Shown: positions 1 to 8,101, counted from the stretch's first letter. The stretch is 26,542 bases of DNA from Acetobacteraceae bacterium (GCA_027489135.1 JAIYAI010000119.1:1-26542); one strand, 5' to 3'. The notes: a model not told the origin generated them from the letters alone. A program made the numbers and translations.

Positions 1-1150
1 ACGTGCCGCCGTCCGGTTGTTCCTGACCGGTGATGATCTTGAACAACGTGGACTTGCCGGCGCCGTTCGGGCCGATGACGCCGACGATGCCGCCGGGCGG
101 CAGCTTGAAGGAGAGGTCGTCGATCAGCAGGCGGTTGCCGTAGCCCTTGCGCAGTTCCTCGGCGGTGATGACCAGGTTGCCGAGGCGCGGGGCCGGCGGG
201 ATGACGATCTCCGTCGGGTCGGGCGCCTTTTCCTGGCTGCGGGCGAGCAGTTCCTCATAGGCCTGGATGCGCGCCTTGCTCTTGGCCTGGCGGGCGGCGG
301 GGCTGCGGCCGATCCACTCCTGCTCCTCGGCCAGCTGCCGCTGGCGGGAGCTTTCCTCCTTCTCCTCCTGGGTCAGGCGCTTGCGCTTCTGCTCCAGATA
401 GGCGGAGTAGTTGCCCTGGTAGGGAATGCCCTGGCCGCGGTCGACCGCCAGGATCCAGCCCGTAACGTTGTCCAGGAAGTAGCGGTCATGGGTGACGATC
501 AGCACCGCGCCCTGGTACTCGCGCAGCGTCTTCTCCAGCCAGGCCACGCTTTCGGCATCGAGGTGGTTGGTCGGCTCGTCCAGCAGCAGCAGGTCCGGCT
601 TCTCCAGCAGCAGCTTGCAGAGCGCGACGCGGCGCCGCTCGCCGCCCGAGAGGTTGGTGACCGGCAGGTCGGCCGGCGGGCAGCGCAGCGCGTCGAGCGC
701 GATATCGATGGTACGGTCGAGCTCCCAGCCATTCGCCGCGTCAATCCGCTCCTGCAGGTCGGCCTGCTCGGCGAGGAGCTCGTTCATCTTCTCCTCGGAC
801 ATCTCCTCGGCGAAGGCGTTGCTGATCTCGTTGAAGCGCTCGAGATCGGCCTCCAGCGTGCCGAAGGCGGCGCGCACGTTCTCCCCCACCGTCTTGTCGG
901 GATCGAGCTGCGGCTCCTGCGAGAGGTAGCCGACGCGGGCGCCCTCGGCCGCCCAGGCCTCGCCGCCGAACTCCTTGTCCTGCCCGGCCATGATGCGCAT
1001 CAGCGTCGACTTGCCGGCGCCGTTCGGGCCGAGCACGCCGATCTTCGCATCCGGGAGGAAGGACAGGGTGATGCCCTTGAAGACCTCACGCCCGCCCGGA
1101 TAGGCCTTGGTGACGTCCTTCATGACATAGATGTACTGGTAGGCGGCCAT
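1..1150 (-). CDS. ettA: ABC-F translation factor EttA, 3' end cut by the window
   Basis: Energy-dependent translational throttle protein: a soluble ABC-F ATPase that binds the ribosomal E site and gates early elongation according to ATP/ADP (known for the family). The visible part is 383 residues of about 555. It has a Walker A GPNGAGKST at 41-49, an arm insertion around 95-140, signature LSGGERRR at 167-174, Walker B LLLLDEPTNHLD at 187-198, and a charged linker at about 250-300 typical of ABC-F proteins. The second nucleotide domain begins near 325, with its own Walker A at 360-368. No membrane segments are present. The start MAAYQYIYVM is preceded by AGGA about 8 bases upstream and matches the usual EttA N-terminus. 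It lies 72 bases downstream of the DUF2269 gene on the same strand. The C-terminal domain lies outside the window. Identification is firm. Confidence 0.95.
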   Translation of the reverse strand, partial: MAAYQYIYVMKDVTKAYPGGREVFKGITLSFLPDAKIGVLGPNGAGKSTLMRIMAGQDKEFGGEAWAAEGARVGYLSQEPQLDPDKTVGENVRAAFGTLEADLERFNEISNAFAEEMSEEKMNELLAEQADLQERIDAANGWELDRTIDIALDALRCPPADLPVTNLSGGERRRVALCKLLLEKPDLLLLDEPTNHLDAESVAWLEKTLREYQGAVLIVTHDRYFLDNVTGWILAVDRGQGIPYQGNYSAYLEQKRKRLTQEEKEESSRQRQLAEEQEWIGRSPAARQAKSKARIQAYEELLARSQEKAPDPTEIVIPPAPRLGNLVITAEELRKGYGNRLLIDDLSFKLPPGGIVGVIGPNGAGKSTLFKIITGQEQPDGGT

Positions 1151-1222
1151 ATGGCGTGATCCTGGGGCGTGCGGGGGGATTTAAGGCGCCTTCTAGCCGA
1201 TCCCGGGCCCTGGCGGAAACCC

Positions 1223-1705
1223 TCACCAAAGCGTCAGCGCCGGGCGTGCCAGCATCAGCCAGATGATCGCCAGCACGGCCGCGAAGGCCGGGAAGCCGCA
1301 GGCGAACCAGATGCGGAAGAGGCGGTGGTAGGCCGGCGGCAGCGCGGCGCCCGCGGCATCGGCCTGGCGCGCCAGGTCGCGCAGGCGAATCTGGATGACC
1401 ACCACCGGCAGCCAGAACAGCCCGGTGATGACGTAGAGCCCGAGCGACAGCAGGATCCACCCCTCCCTCAGCGACCACCCCAGCCGCCAGGCGAGCAGCG
1501 CACCCGTCACCGGCTGCAGCAGCACCGCCGTCGCGGTGAAGACCGCATCGGCCAGGACCACCGTGCCGGCGACATGCGCGACGATCCGCGCCTGCCCCGA
1601 GCGGTGCGCGACCAGCATGAAGAAGGCGATCCCCGCACCCGTGCCTAGAAGCACGCAGGCGCCGATCACGTGCAGCCAGCGCAGCGCGAGGGTGACCTCG
1701 TCCAT
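1223..1705 (-). CDS. DUF2269 family integral membrane protein
   Basis: A 160-residue inner-membrane protein with four predicted helices (about 8-31, 45-72, 83-106 and 132-153) and a short cytoplasmic-looking loop rich in Arg and Ala before the last helix. The size, helix count and the early WLH motif (W10-H12) fit the DUF2269 family, whose function is not established. Its start lies only 5 bases beyond the stop of the SDR-DoxX gene, so the two are almost certainly cotranscribed and probably translationally coupled. Pairing of an SDR-DoxX fusion with DUF2269 suggests a membrane redox or lipid-related role, but this is inference. Family call is good; function unknown. Confidence 0.85.
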   Translation of the reverse strand: MDEVTLALRWLHVIGACVLLGTGAGIAFFMLVAHRSGQARIVAHVAGTVVLADAVFTATAVLLQPVTGALLAWRLGWSLREGWILLSLGLYVITGLFWLPVVVIQIRLRDLARQADAAGAALPPAYHRLFRIWFACGFPAFAAVLAIIWLMLARPALTLW

Positions 1706-1710
1706 CCGTG

Positions 1711-2988
1711 TCAGCGCTCCGGCGCCAGGGCGATCGCGACCAGCGCCAGCACCGCCGCCGGCAGGGTCTTCACCAGTGGGCCGAGGGGATCGAGCCAGAG
1801 ATCAGGCGTCATCAGCGTTGCGCCCTGCAGGTAGGCCAGCGTGACCGCGACCATGCCGCAGGCCGCCGGGACGACGAAGCGTCGGACAAGGATGCCCATA
1901 CCCAGCGCGATGTCGGCCAACCCGCCGCCGGCGACGGCCAGCGCGGCAAGCCCGGCATCGATACCGCGCTCCGTCAGAACCGCCTGCGCCGCGCCGAAGC
2001 GGGCGAAGCCGATCACGCCGGACAGTAGCCAGAACAGCGCCAGCATGCCGATGACCAACGGCTTCAGCAGCCAGGCGCGGGCGAACCAGCGTTCCTGCAC
2101 CGTCGCGGGGATGGCGCGCAGCGTGGCGGCCAGGTCGCGCGGCGGCGGCCCGCCCGCGGCGATCCAGGGCGCGGCGTCGCCGGTGACGCCGCGGCCGATC
2201 TCCGCCCAGGCCGCGCTGCGCAACGGACTGCGCCAGCCGAGGCGTCCCAGCGCGTCGCCGATCCGGAACACGGGCCGCGCCAGGGCGTCGGGCAGCGCCA
2301 GCACGCGCGCCGCCGGCCAGCCCTGCCAGGCGCGCAGCGCGCGGACCACGGCATCCAGCCGATGCGGCACGGGTTCCATCAGGTCGTAGGCCATGCGCGC
2401 CGGCACGCGCCCTTCCACCGCCACGAGGATCGCTTCGGCGACGTCGTCCACATGCACGGTCTGGATCGGCGCATCGGGACGCGCCAGCGGAAGCAGGCCC
2501 GGCATCGCCGCCAGCGCCCGCAGCAGCGCGCTGCCGCCATAGGCCTGCGGCCCCAGCACGAGCCCGGGCCGCAGCACGACCCAGTCGAGGCTGGAGGCTG
2601 CGAGCGCCGCATCGCCCGCGCCCTTGGTGCGCAGGAAGGCGGTCGGCGCATCGGGCGCGGCGGCGGGCGCGGAGACCTGCACGACGCGCAGCCCCGGCGG
2701 CGCGGCTGCCACCATCGCCCGCAGCGCTTCATCATGCACGGTGACAAGGTCGTCCCGCGCGCCGTCCTGCAGCGCGCCGGCGCAGTTCACCACGGCGTCG
2801 GCCCCGCGCAGCAGCGCGGGCCAGTCCGCGTCGGCGAGATCGGCCTCAAGCCAGCCTGCCTCGGGCCAGCGCCGCTGTGCCGCCGCGACGTCGCGCCCGA
2901 GCGCCGTCACGGCATGCCCCGCCGCCAGCAGGCGCCGGAGCGCCGCCTCGCCGATCAGCCCCGTGGCCCCGAGCAGGAGAATCCGCAT
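1711..2988 (-). CDS. Atypical SDR (NAD(P)-binding) fused to DoxX-like membrane domain
   Basis: A 425-residue two-domain protein. Residues 1-300 form a Rossmann domain of the atypical/extended SDR class, with the dinucleotide loop GATGLIG at 7-13, a VVNCAG stretch at 66-71 and a VLRPGLVLGP strand in the middle. The usual YxxxK catalytic pair reads F118-x-x-x-K122, so the tyrosine is replaced by phenylalanine. This fits non-catalytic or NAD(P)-sensing SDRs. Residues from about 310 to the end contain four hydrophobic helices resembling the DoxX-like family, which would anchor the protein in the inner membrane. It is the first gene of a tight pair with DUF2269 (5-base gap). The ATG has no obvious Shine-Dalgarno, but it begins exactly at the first Rossmann strand. 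Substrate unknown. Confidence 0.85.
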   Translation of the reverse strand: MRILLLGATGLIGEAALRRLLAAGHAVTALGRDVAAAQRRWPEAGWLEADLADADWPALLRGADAVVNCAGALQDGARDDLVTVHDEALRAMVAAAPPGLRVVQVSAPAAAPDAPTAFLRTKGAGDAALAASSLDWVVLRPGLVLGPQAYGGSALLRALAAMPGLLPLARPDAPIQTVHVDDVAEAILVAVEGRVPARMAYDLMEPVPHRLDAVVRALRAWQGWPAARVLALPDALARPVFRIGDALGRLGWRSPLRSAAWAEIGRGVTGDAAPWIAAGGPPPRDLAATLRAIPATVQERWFARAWLLKPLVIGMLALFWLLSGVIGFARFGAAQAVLTERGIDAGLAALAVAGGGLADIALGMGILVRRFVVPAACGMVAVTLAYLQGATLMTPDLWLDPLGPLVKTLPAAVLALVAIALAPER

Positions 2989-3109
2989 CGCACGTCAGCA
3001 TCGCGCGCGGGCGGGTGATCGGGAAGCGGGCAGAGCCGGTCGCGGCGGGGCCCATCGGCCGCATCCTGGCGATGGACGCCGCGGCCCGGGGCTTTGTAGG
3101 CTTCCCGCC

Positions 3110-3805
3110 ATGCACAAGATCGCCCTCTTCCCCGCAGTCGTCGCCCGTGCCGAGGAGCGGCGGGGCGGCATCCATGTCCACCACGCCATCGATCCGCGGC
3201 GCACCGCGCATGTCGTCGTGGATCTGCAGAACGGCTTCATGGCAGAGGGGCAGCTTTCCGCGGTGAAGGTCGCGCCGGAGATCGTGCCCAACGTCAACCG
3301 GATCAGCCAGGCGCTGCGCGAGGCCGGGGGGCTCGTGGTCTATCTGCAGCACACCGCCGATCCGGCGGCGGTGGAGGGCTGGCGGAATTTCTACGACGTG
3401 TTCGTGAACCCCGCCCGCCGCGCCGGCATGATCGAGGCCTTCACGCCTGGCAATTTCGGCCATGACCTCTGGCCCGGCCTGGACGTCCGGCCGGAGGACC
3501 TGAAGGTGCGGAAGTCCCGCTTCGGTGCCTTCATCCAGGGATCGTCGGACCTGCACACCCTGCTGCGGGAGCGCGGCATCGACACGCTGATCATCACCGG
3601 CACCGTGACCAACGTATGTTGTGAGAGCACGGCGCGCGACGCGATGATGCTGGACTACCGCGTCTTCTTCATGACCGACGGCAACGCCGCGCATACGGAC
3701 GAGGAGCACAACGCCACCCTCTCCGCCATGGCCAACATCTTCTGCGACGTGACCTCGACCGAGGAGATGGTGGCGCTGATCAACACGTCGAAGCCGAACG
3801 CGTAG
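3110..3805 (+). CDS. Isochorismatase-like cysteine hydrolase
   Basis: A 231-residue soluble hydrolase of the isochorismatase-like superfamily, whose members hydrolyse amides or enol ethers through a Cys-Lys-Asp triad. The triad is visible as D38 in VVVDLQNGF, K135 in VRKSRFGAF and C170 in the GTVTNVCCEST segment, which also carries the family's cis-peptide region. A second cysteine (C171) follows directly. The overall pattern is closer to the RutB/N-carbamoylsarcosine-hydrolase-like branch than to EntB, but the substrate cannot be read from sequence. The chosen ATG (MHKIALFPAV) is the closest one that gives the usual length; no strong ribosome site precedes it. An upstream in-frame extension exists but looks like antisense of the divergent SDR-DoxX gene. 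It converges with the Bug protein gene 25 bases away. Confidence 0.88.
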   Translation: MHKIALFPAVVARAEERRGGIHVHHAIDPRRTAHVVVDLQNGFMAEGQLSAVKVAPEIVPNVNRISQALREAGGLVVYLQHTADPAAVEGWRNFYDVFVNPARRAGMIEAFTPGNFGHDLWPGLDVRPEDLKVRKSRFGAFIQGSSDLHTLLRERGIDTLIITGTVTNVCCESTARDAMMLDYRVFFMTDGNAAHTDEEHNATLSAMANIFCDVTSTEEMVALINTSKPNA

Positions 3806-3830
3806 GATCGGCCCAGGCGCGGCGGGGTCG

Positions 3831-4793
3831 CTACCCCTGCTGCAACCCGGCGCGGCGCACCACCTCACCCCACTCCTGCAGATCCTCCGTCAGGCGGCGC
3901 GCGAAGACGTCGGGCGGGCCGCCGGCCGCCTCGTAGGCGGCGTCGTGCAGCCGCTTCTGCACGGCGGGCAGGGCGAGGAAGCGGTCGCATTCCCGGTTCA
4001 GCGCGGTGACGATCGCCGGCGGCAGGCCCTTCGGCCCGAGCAGGCCAAGCCAGAGATCGGCATCGAAGCCGGGGAAGCCCGATTCCATCATCGTCGGCAC
4101 GGTCGGCACCACGGGCATGCGTCGCGCGCCGGTGATGGCAAGGCCGTTGATCTTCCCCTCCAGCACCATGGGCTGGGAATTGCCGACGCTGTCGAAGTAG
4201 AAGTCGATCTGCCCGGCGGCGAGCGCCGTCATCGCCAGCGGCGCGCCGGCATAGGGGATGTGCACGGCCTTGATGTCGGCCGCGAGGCAGAAGCGCTCGG
4301 CGCAGAGATGCCCGCCGCTGCCGACGCCCGGGGAGCCGAAATTCAGCGTCCCCGGCGCCGCCTTCGCCGTCGCCACCAGCGCCGCGACGCTGGAGAAGCG
4401 TGGAGCGGAGGTCAGGTAGAAGGGGTAGCGGATGGTCAGCGAGATCGGCGTGAAGTCGGCGCGCGGGTCGTATTCCGGCTGCTTGCGCAGCAGCGCCGGC
4501 AGGGTGAAGCCGCTGATCGAGTTGAACAGCAGGGTCTGTCCGTCGGGCGCGCTGCGCATCACCGCGAGGTTGCCGATGGTGCCGGTGCCGCCGGGCCGGT
4601 TCTCGACCACGAAGGGCTGGCCGAAGACGCGGGCGAAATGCTCGGCCAGCATGCGACCGTAGATGTCCGTGGGGCCACCCGGCGGGAACGGCACGATGAG
4701 GCGTACGGGCCGGTTCGGCCAGCCGCCAAGGTCCTGCGCCAGCGCCGGTCGTGCCAGCAGGGCCCCGAGCAGGATGGTGCGACGGGTGTTCAT
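3831..4793 (-). CDS. Bug/TctC-family periplasmic substrate-binding protein
   Basis: A 320-residue extracytoplasmic solute receptor of the Bug (tripartite tricarboxylate transporter, TctC-like) family. These proteins bind carboxylates or related small molecules in the periplasm. Residues 1-20 form a signal peptide (MNTRR, hydrophobic core, cleavage after ALAQ or ALA). The mature protein starts with the hallmark WPNRPVRLIVPFPPGG region (25-40) followed by TDIYGRMLA. The VPTMMESGFPGFDA motif near 230 and the C-terminal helices are also typical. No TctA/TctB membrane subunits are in the window, as is usual for orphan Bug proteins. It lies 12 bases after the SDR gene and is probably cotranscribed with it, so it may deliver that enzyme's substrate. 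Ligand unknown. Confidence 0.93.
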   Translation of the reverse strand: MNTRRTILLGALLARPALAQDLGGWPNRPVRLIVPFPPGGPTDIYGRMLAEHFARVFGQPFVVENRPGGTGTIGNLAVMRSAPDGQTLLFNSISGFTLPALLRKQPEYDPRADFTPISLTIRYPFYLTSAPRFSSVAALVATAKAAPGTLNFGSPGVGSGGHLCAERFCLAADIKAVHIPYAGAPLAMTALAAGQIDFYFDSVGNSQPMVLEGKINGLAITGARRMPVVPTVPTMMESGFPGFDADLWLGLLGPKGLPPAIVTALNRECDRFLALPAVQKRLHDAAYEAAGGPPDVFARRLTEDLQEWGEVVRRAGLQQG

Positions 4794-4805
4794 CGGTGTG
4801 CTCCC

Positions 4806-5561
4806 TCAGACTGCCAGCAGGCCACCGTCCACGGGCAGGATATGCCCGGTGACGGATGCGTTCTCGGGGTCGGCCAGGAAGCGGATGGCGGCGGCGATCT
4901 CCTCGGCCGTCGGGAAGCGGCGCGTCGGCAGGCGGTCCTGCATCATCTGCCGCCGCGCCGGATCGGCGAGCGCTGCGGCGCGCGACGGGGTCAGCACGGT
5001 CGCCGGCGCCACGGCGTTCACCCGGATGCCGTGCCCGGCCCATTCGATGGCCAGCATGCGCGTCATCTGGATCACCCCGCCCTTCGAGATGCCATAGACG
5101 GATTGGTTGGCGATGCCGGTGAAGCCATGCGTGGACGCCGTGCTGACGATGGCGCCCGGACGGTCCTGCGCGATGCACCAGCGGGCGAAGCGTGTGGCCA
5201 TGAAGTACTGGCCCTTCAGGTTCACCGACATCAGGCGATCCCAGTCGTCCCAGTCGATGTCGACCGCCGCGCCGCGCAGCTGCGTGCCGGCATTGTTCAC
5301 CAGAACGTCGATCCCGCCGAGGGCACCGGCCGTGGTCTCCACCGCCGCCTCGATGCTGGCCAGCACGCGGAGGTCGAGTTCCACCGCCAGCATGCGCGCG
5401 CCGGCGGCCTCGCCTTCCGCGGCGATCTCGGCCAGCTTCTGTCCTGGCAGGTCGGCCATGGCGACATCATAGCCATGCCGCGCGAGATCGATGGCCGTCG
5501 CGCGACCGATGCCGGTGGCGGCGCCGGTGACCAGCGCGACGCGGCGGGACGTGGTGCCCAT
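4806..5561 (-). CDS. Classical short-chain dehydrogenase/reductase (FabG-like SDR)
   Basis: A 251-residue classical SDR oxidoreductase using NAD(P)H. Visible motifs are the cofactor loop TGAATGIG at 12-19, NNAG at 89-92, active-site N114, S143, Y156 and K160 (YGISK), and the C-terminal VTGHILPVDGG typical of 3-oxoacyl reductase-like SDRs. D37 after the second strand suggests NAD preference (inference). An upstream in-frame ATG at 5633 would add 24 non-homologous residues. I chose 5561 because AGGA lies about 8 bases before it and MGTTSRRVALVTG is the usual SDR start. The Bug gene follows after 12 bases, and the acyl-CoA dehydrogenase lies upstream on the same strand across a 153-base spacer with hairpins. 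A catabolic dehydrogenase role is likely, substrate unknown. Confidence 0.92.
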   Translation of the reverse strand: MGTTSRRVALVTGAATGIGRATAIDLARHGYDVAMADLPGQKLAEIAAEGEAAGARMLAVELDLRVLASIEAAVETTAGALGGIDVLVNNAGTQLRGAAVDIDWDDWDRLMSVNLKGQYFMATRFARWCIAQDRPGAIVSTASTHGFTGIANQSVYGISKGGVIQMTRMLAIEWAGHGIRVNAVAPATVLTPSRAAALADPARRQMMQDRLPTRRFPTAEEIAAAIRFLADPENASVTGHILPVDGGLLAV

Positions 5562-5589
5562 GCTGTGATCCTGTCCGTTTCCTTCGGAC

Positions 5590-5609
5590 CGCCCGGCCGT
5601 CGCCGGGCG
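5590..5609 (-). promoter_or_regulatory. Perfect GC hairpin in the leader of the SDR gene
   Basis: An 8-bp perfect stem (CGCCCGGC with GCCGGGCG) closed by a 4-base loop, 28 bases before the SDR start. A second small dyad, GTCCG with CGGAC and an AAGGAAA loop in SDR sense, lies between it and the ATG. In the SDR direction it lacks a T-run after the stem, so it is not a canonical terminator of the upstream acyl-CoA dehydrogenase. It could stabilise or control the SDR leader. Role is inference. Confidence 0.35.
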
Positions 5610-5714
5610 ATCCTGCTGCTTTTTGGCGCGCAAATTACGCCGCCTTCGCCTCGCGGCTCAGGCAACGTTTGCGCTTCTCCGGATCACACACCGAAACCGC
5701 GTCGCGCGGAAGCC

Positions 5715-6920
5715 CTAGGGGTGCTTGCGGAGCTCCAGCCGGGCGATCTGGTTGCGGTGTACCTCGTCCGGCCCGTCGGCGAAGCGTAGCGCGCGCGACC
5801 AGGCATAGGCGTAGGCGAGGGGGAAGTCGTCCGACAGGCCGCCGCCGCCATGTGCCTGGATTGCCCAGTCGATCACCTGGCAGGCCATGTTCGGCGCGAT
5901 CACCTTGATCATGGCGATCTCGGCCCGCGCCTCCTTGTTGCCGGCGGTGTCCATCATCCAGGCCGCCTTCAGGGTCAGCAGGCGGGCCTGCTCGATCATC
6001 ATGCGGCTTTCGGCGATGCGCTCCAGCGTGGTGTCGAACTCGGAGATGCGCTTGCCGAAGGCGACGCGGGACTGGACCCGCCGGCACATCATCTCCAGCG
6101 CCCGTTCCGCGAGGCCGATGGTGCGCATGCAGTGGTGGATGCGCCCGGGGCCGAGGCGGCCCTGCGCGATCTCGAAGCCGCGACCCTCGCCCAGCAGCAT
6201 GTTCTCCGCAGGCACGCGGACATTCTCGAACAATACCTCGGCATGGCCGTGCGGCGCGTCGTCATAGCCCATGATCGGCAGCATGCGGATCACCTTCACA
6301 CCGGGCGTGTCGCGCGGCACCAGGATCATGCTCTGCTGGCGGTAGCGGTCGGGGTTGGTGGGGTCGGACTTGCCCATGAAGATGATGATCTTCGCCCGCG
6401 GGTCGCCGATGCCGCTGGTCCACCACTTGCGGCCGTTCAGCACGTAGTGGTCGCCGTCACGCTCGATCCGGCTCTCGATGTTGGTGGCGTCGGAGGACGC
6501 GACCGCCGGTTCCGTCATGGCGAAGCAGGAGCGGATCTCGCCGTTCAGCAGGGGCTCCAGCCACTGCTTCTTCTGCGCCTCGGTGCCGTAGCGGACCAGC
6601 ACCTCCATGTTGCCGGTATCGGGGGCGGAGCAGTTCAGCGCCTCCGGTGCCAGGATGGAGCGGCCGAGGATCTCGCAGATCGGCGCGTATTCCAGGTTGG
6701 TCAGGCCGGCGCCGAGGTCGCTTTCGGGGAGGAAGAGGTTCCAGAGACCGGCCGCCTTTGCCTTGGCCTTGAGCTCCTCCATCACCGCGGTCGGCTGCCA
6801 GCGATCCCCTTCGGCCACCTCGCGGTGGAAGCGTGCCTCGGCGGGGTAGATCTCGGCCTCCATGAAGGCCTGCACGCGGGCCTGCAACTCGCGCACGCGG
6901 GGGGGGAAGTCGAAGTCCAT
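5715..6920 (-). CDS. Acyl-CoA dehydrogenase, ACAD10/11-like
   Basis: A 401-residue flavoprotein of the acyl-CoA dehydrogenase family, forming an alpha,beta-unsaturated acyl-CoA and passing electrons to ETF. The N-terminal helical domain (1-125), the FAMTEP flavin-contact motif (133-138), the GRKWWTSG region (163-170) and the C-terminal four-helix domain with QAHGGGG (355-361) are all present. The segment ADGPDEVH at 381-388 is characteristic of the ACAD10/11-type subgroup and replaces the YEG-type catalytic glutamate region of medium-chain enzymes. The start at 6920 follows AGAGGA with about 7 bases of spacing; the longer frame to 7007 lacks family similarity. It lies upstream of the SDR and Bug genes on the same strand and is divergent from the 2-hydroxyacid dehydrogenase. 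Exact acyl substrate unknown. Confidence 0.93.
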   Translation of the reverse strand: MDFDFPPRVRELQARVQAFMEAEIYPAEARFHREVAEGDRWQPTAVMEELKAKAKAAGLWNLFLPESDLGAGLTNLEYAPICEILGRSILAPEALNCSAPDTGNMEVLVRYGTEAQKKQWLEPLLNGEIRSCFAMTEPAVASSDATNIESRIERDGDHYVLNGRKWWTSGIGDPRAKIIIFMGKSDPTNPDRYRQQSMILVPRDTPGVKVIRMLPIMGYDDAPHGHAEVLFENVRVPAENMLLGEGRGFEIAQGRLGPGRIHHCMRTIGLAERALEMMCRRVQSRVAFGKRISEFDTTLERIAESRMMIEQARLLTLKAAWMMDTAGNKEARAEIAMIKVIAPNMACQVIDWAIQAHGGGGLSDDFPLAYAYAWSRALRFADGPDEVHRNQIARLELRKHP

Positions 6921-7036
6921 GGTGTTTCCTCTCGGCGTCGCCGCAGGGTATGGCGCGGCGCGCGCGCGACGCCAGGGCTTGCCGGCGCCGGCATGGCGCT
7001 GAAACATGCGCCGCGCATGAGCCGCGCGGAGGGAAC

Positions 7037-8041
7037 ATGGCGACCGGTGTGACGATCCTGCTCTCCGCCACGGCCGCGGCGCGCCACGGCGATGCCATCC
7101 GCGCCGTCGTTCCCGATGCGCGGCTGATCCCGGTGCCGGCGGAGGGCGACCTGCCCGATCCCGGGGACGCGTCGGTTGCGTTCTCGACGCGGGACCTGAT
7201 CGAGCGCGGCACCCGCGACCGCCCCGCGCCGGAGATCCAGCGCTTCGCCGGCCTGGTGCGGTCCGCCCCGGCGATGCGCTGGGTGCACATCCACGCCGCC
7301 GGCGCCGACAGCAGAATGTTCAGGTCCATGGCGGAGAAGCCTGGCGTCGCGCTCACCACCTCCGCCGGCGCCAGCGCGCATGCCGTGGCGCAGAGCGCGC
7401 TGGCGGGGATGATGGCGCTGACGCGGCTGTTTCCCCGGATCGGGGAGGCGCAGCGGCGGCATGCCTGGGAGCCGCTGTATCTCCGGCAACTCCCCCGCGA
7501 CATCCGCCGCCAGCATGCGGTGGTGGTCGGCACCGGCCCCATCGGGCAGGAGTTCGGCCACTACGCGCGCGGCATGCGCATGCGCGTCACCGGCATCCGC
7601 CGCGATCCCGGCGCGGGCGTGCCGGAGGGCTGCGACGCCGTGGCGGGGTTCCAGGATCTGGACGCGCTGCTGCCCAGCGCCGACTGGCTGGTGCTGGCCT
7701 GCCCGCTGACCGACCAGACGCGGGACATGGTGAATGCCCGCACGCTGGCGTTGCTGCCGCGCGGCGCGGGCTTCGTGAACGTCGCGCGTGGCCAATGCGT
7801 GGTGGAGGCGGACCTGCTGGCGGCGCTGGAGAGCGGGCATCTCTGCGGCGCCTTCCTCGACGTCTTCCAGCACGAGCCCCTGGCGCCGGACAGCCCCTTC
7901 TGGGAGATGCCGAACGTCATCGTCTGTCCGCACAGCGCCGCGGCGGTGGAGGGGCTGCCGGAGGCGGTGGCGGAGATCTTCTGTGACAACCTGCGCCGGT
8001 GGATCGCGGGGGAGACACTGCGGAACCTGGTGGCGAAGTAG
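7037..8041 (+). CDS. D-2-hydroxyacid dehydrogenase family protein
   Basis: A 334-residue NAD(P)-dependent D-isomer 2-hydroxyacid dehydrogenase, reducing 2-oxoacids such as glyoxylate or hydroxypyruvate (family knowledge). The cofactor loop GTGPIG lies at 165-170, with R188 and R189 at the end of the next strand, which hints at NADPH preference. The catalytic residues are R251 (NVARG), E280 (HEPL) and H299 (CPHS). The N-terminal catalytic domain is shorter and more divergent than in SerA or GyaR. The start follows GGAGGGAAC directly, a good ribosome site, and a longer frame to 6950 was rejected. It is divergent from the acyl-CoA dehydrogenase, with a 116-base spacer that holds the palindrome GCCGGCGCCGGC at 6981-6992. 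It converges with the LLM monooxygenase gene. Substrate unknown. Confidence 0.9.
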   Translation: MATGVTILLSATAAARHGDAIRAVVPDARLIPVPAEGDLPDPGDASVAFSTRDLIERGTRDRPAPEIQRFAGLVRSAPAMRWVHIHAAGADSRMFRSMAEKPGVALTTSAGASAHAVAQSALAGMMALTRLFPRIGEAQRRHAWEPLYLRQLPRDIRRQHAVVVGTGPIGQEFGHYARGMRMRVTGIRRDPGAGVPEGCDAVAGFQDLDALLPSADWLVLACPLTDQTRDMVNARTLALLPRGAGFVNVARGQCVVEADLLAALESGHLCGAFLDVFQHEPLAPDSPFWEMPNVIVCPHSAAAVEGLPEAVAEIFCDNLRRWIAGETLRNLVAK

Positions 8042-8048
8042 AAGGTTC

Positions 8049-8093
8049 ACCGCCAAGACGCCAAGAAGGATCTTTCCGTGGCGTCCTGGCGGT
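8049..8093. repeat. Imperfect palindrome between convergent genes, REP-like or bidirectional terminator
   Basis: Arms ACCGCCAAGACGCCA (8049-8063) and TGGCGTCCTGGCGGT (8079-8093) pair over 15 positions with a single A/C mismatch, around a 15-base loop that contains a small AAG/CTT stem. It sits 7 bases after the stop of the 2-hydroxyacid dehydrogenase and 8 bases before the stop of the monooxygenase. The direct-repeat texture of the arm (CCGCCAAG, then CGCCAAG) resembles short palindromic repeats often dispersed in intergenic spaces. No T-run follows on either strand. Termination or mRNA 3'-end protection is inference. Confidence 0.6.
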
Positions 8094-8101
8094 TCGCAAA
8101 C

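Noticed and set aside
3945..5789. 614-residue plus-strand open frame
   Set aside because: It is antisense to the Bug and SDR genes, which carry clear signal, cofactor and catalytic motifs. The frame is Arg/Gly/His-rich with no motif; such frames are routine in very GC-rich DNA.
6981..6992. Palindrome GCCGGCGCCGGC in a divergent promoter region
   Set aside because: Short, all-GC palindromes are expected by chance at this composition. No regulator is adjacent, so it is not listed as an operator.
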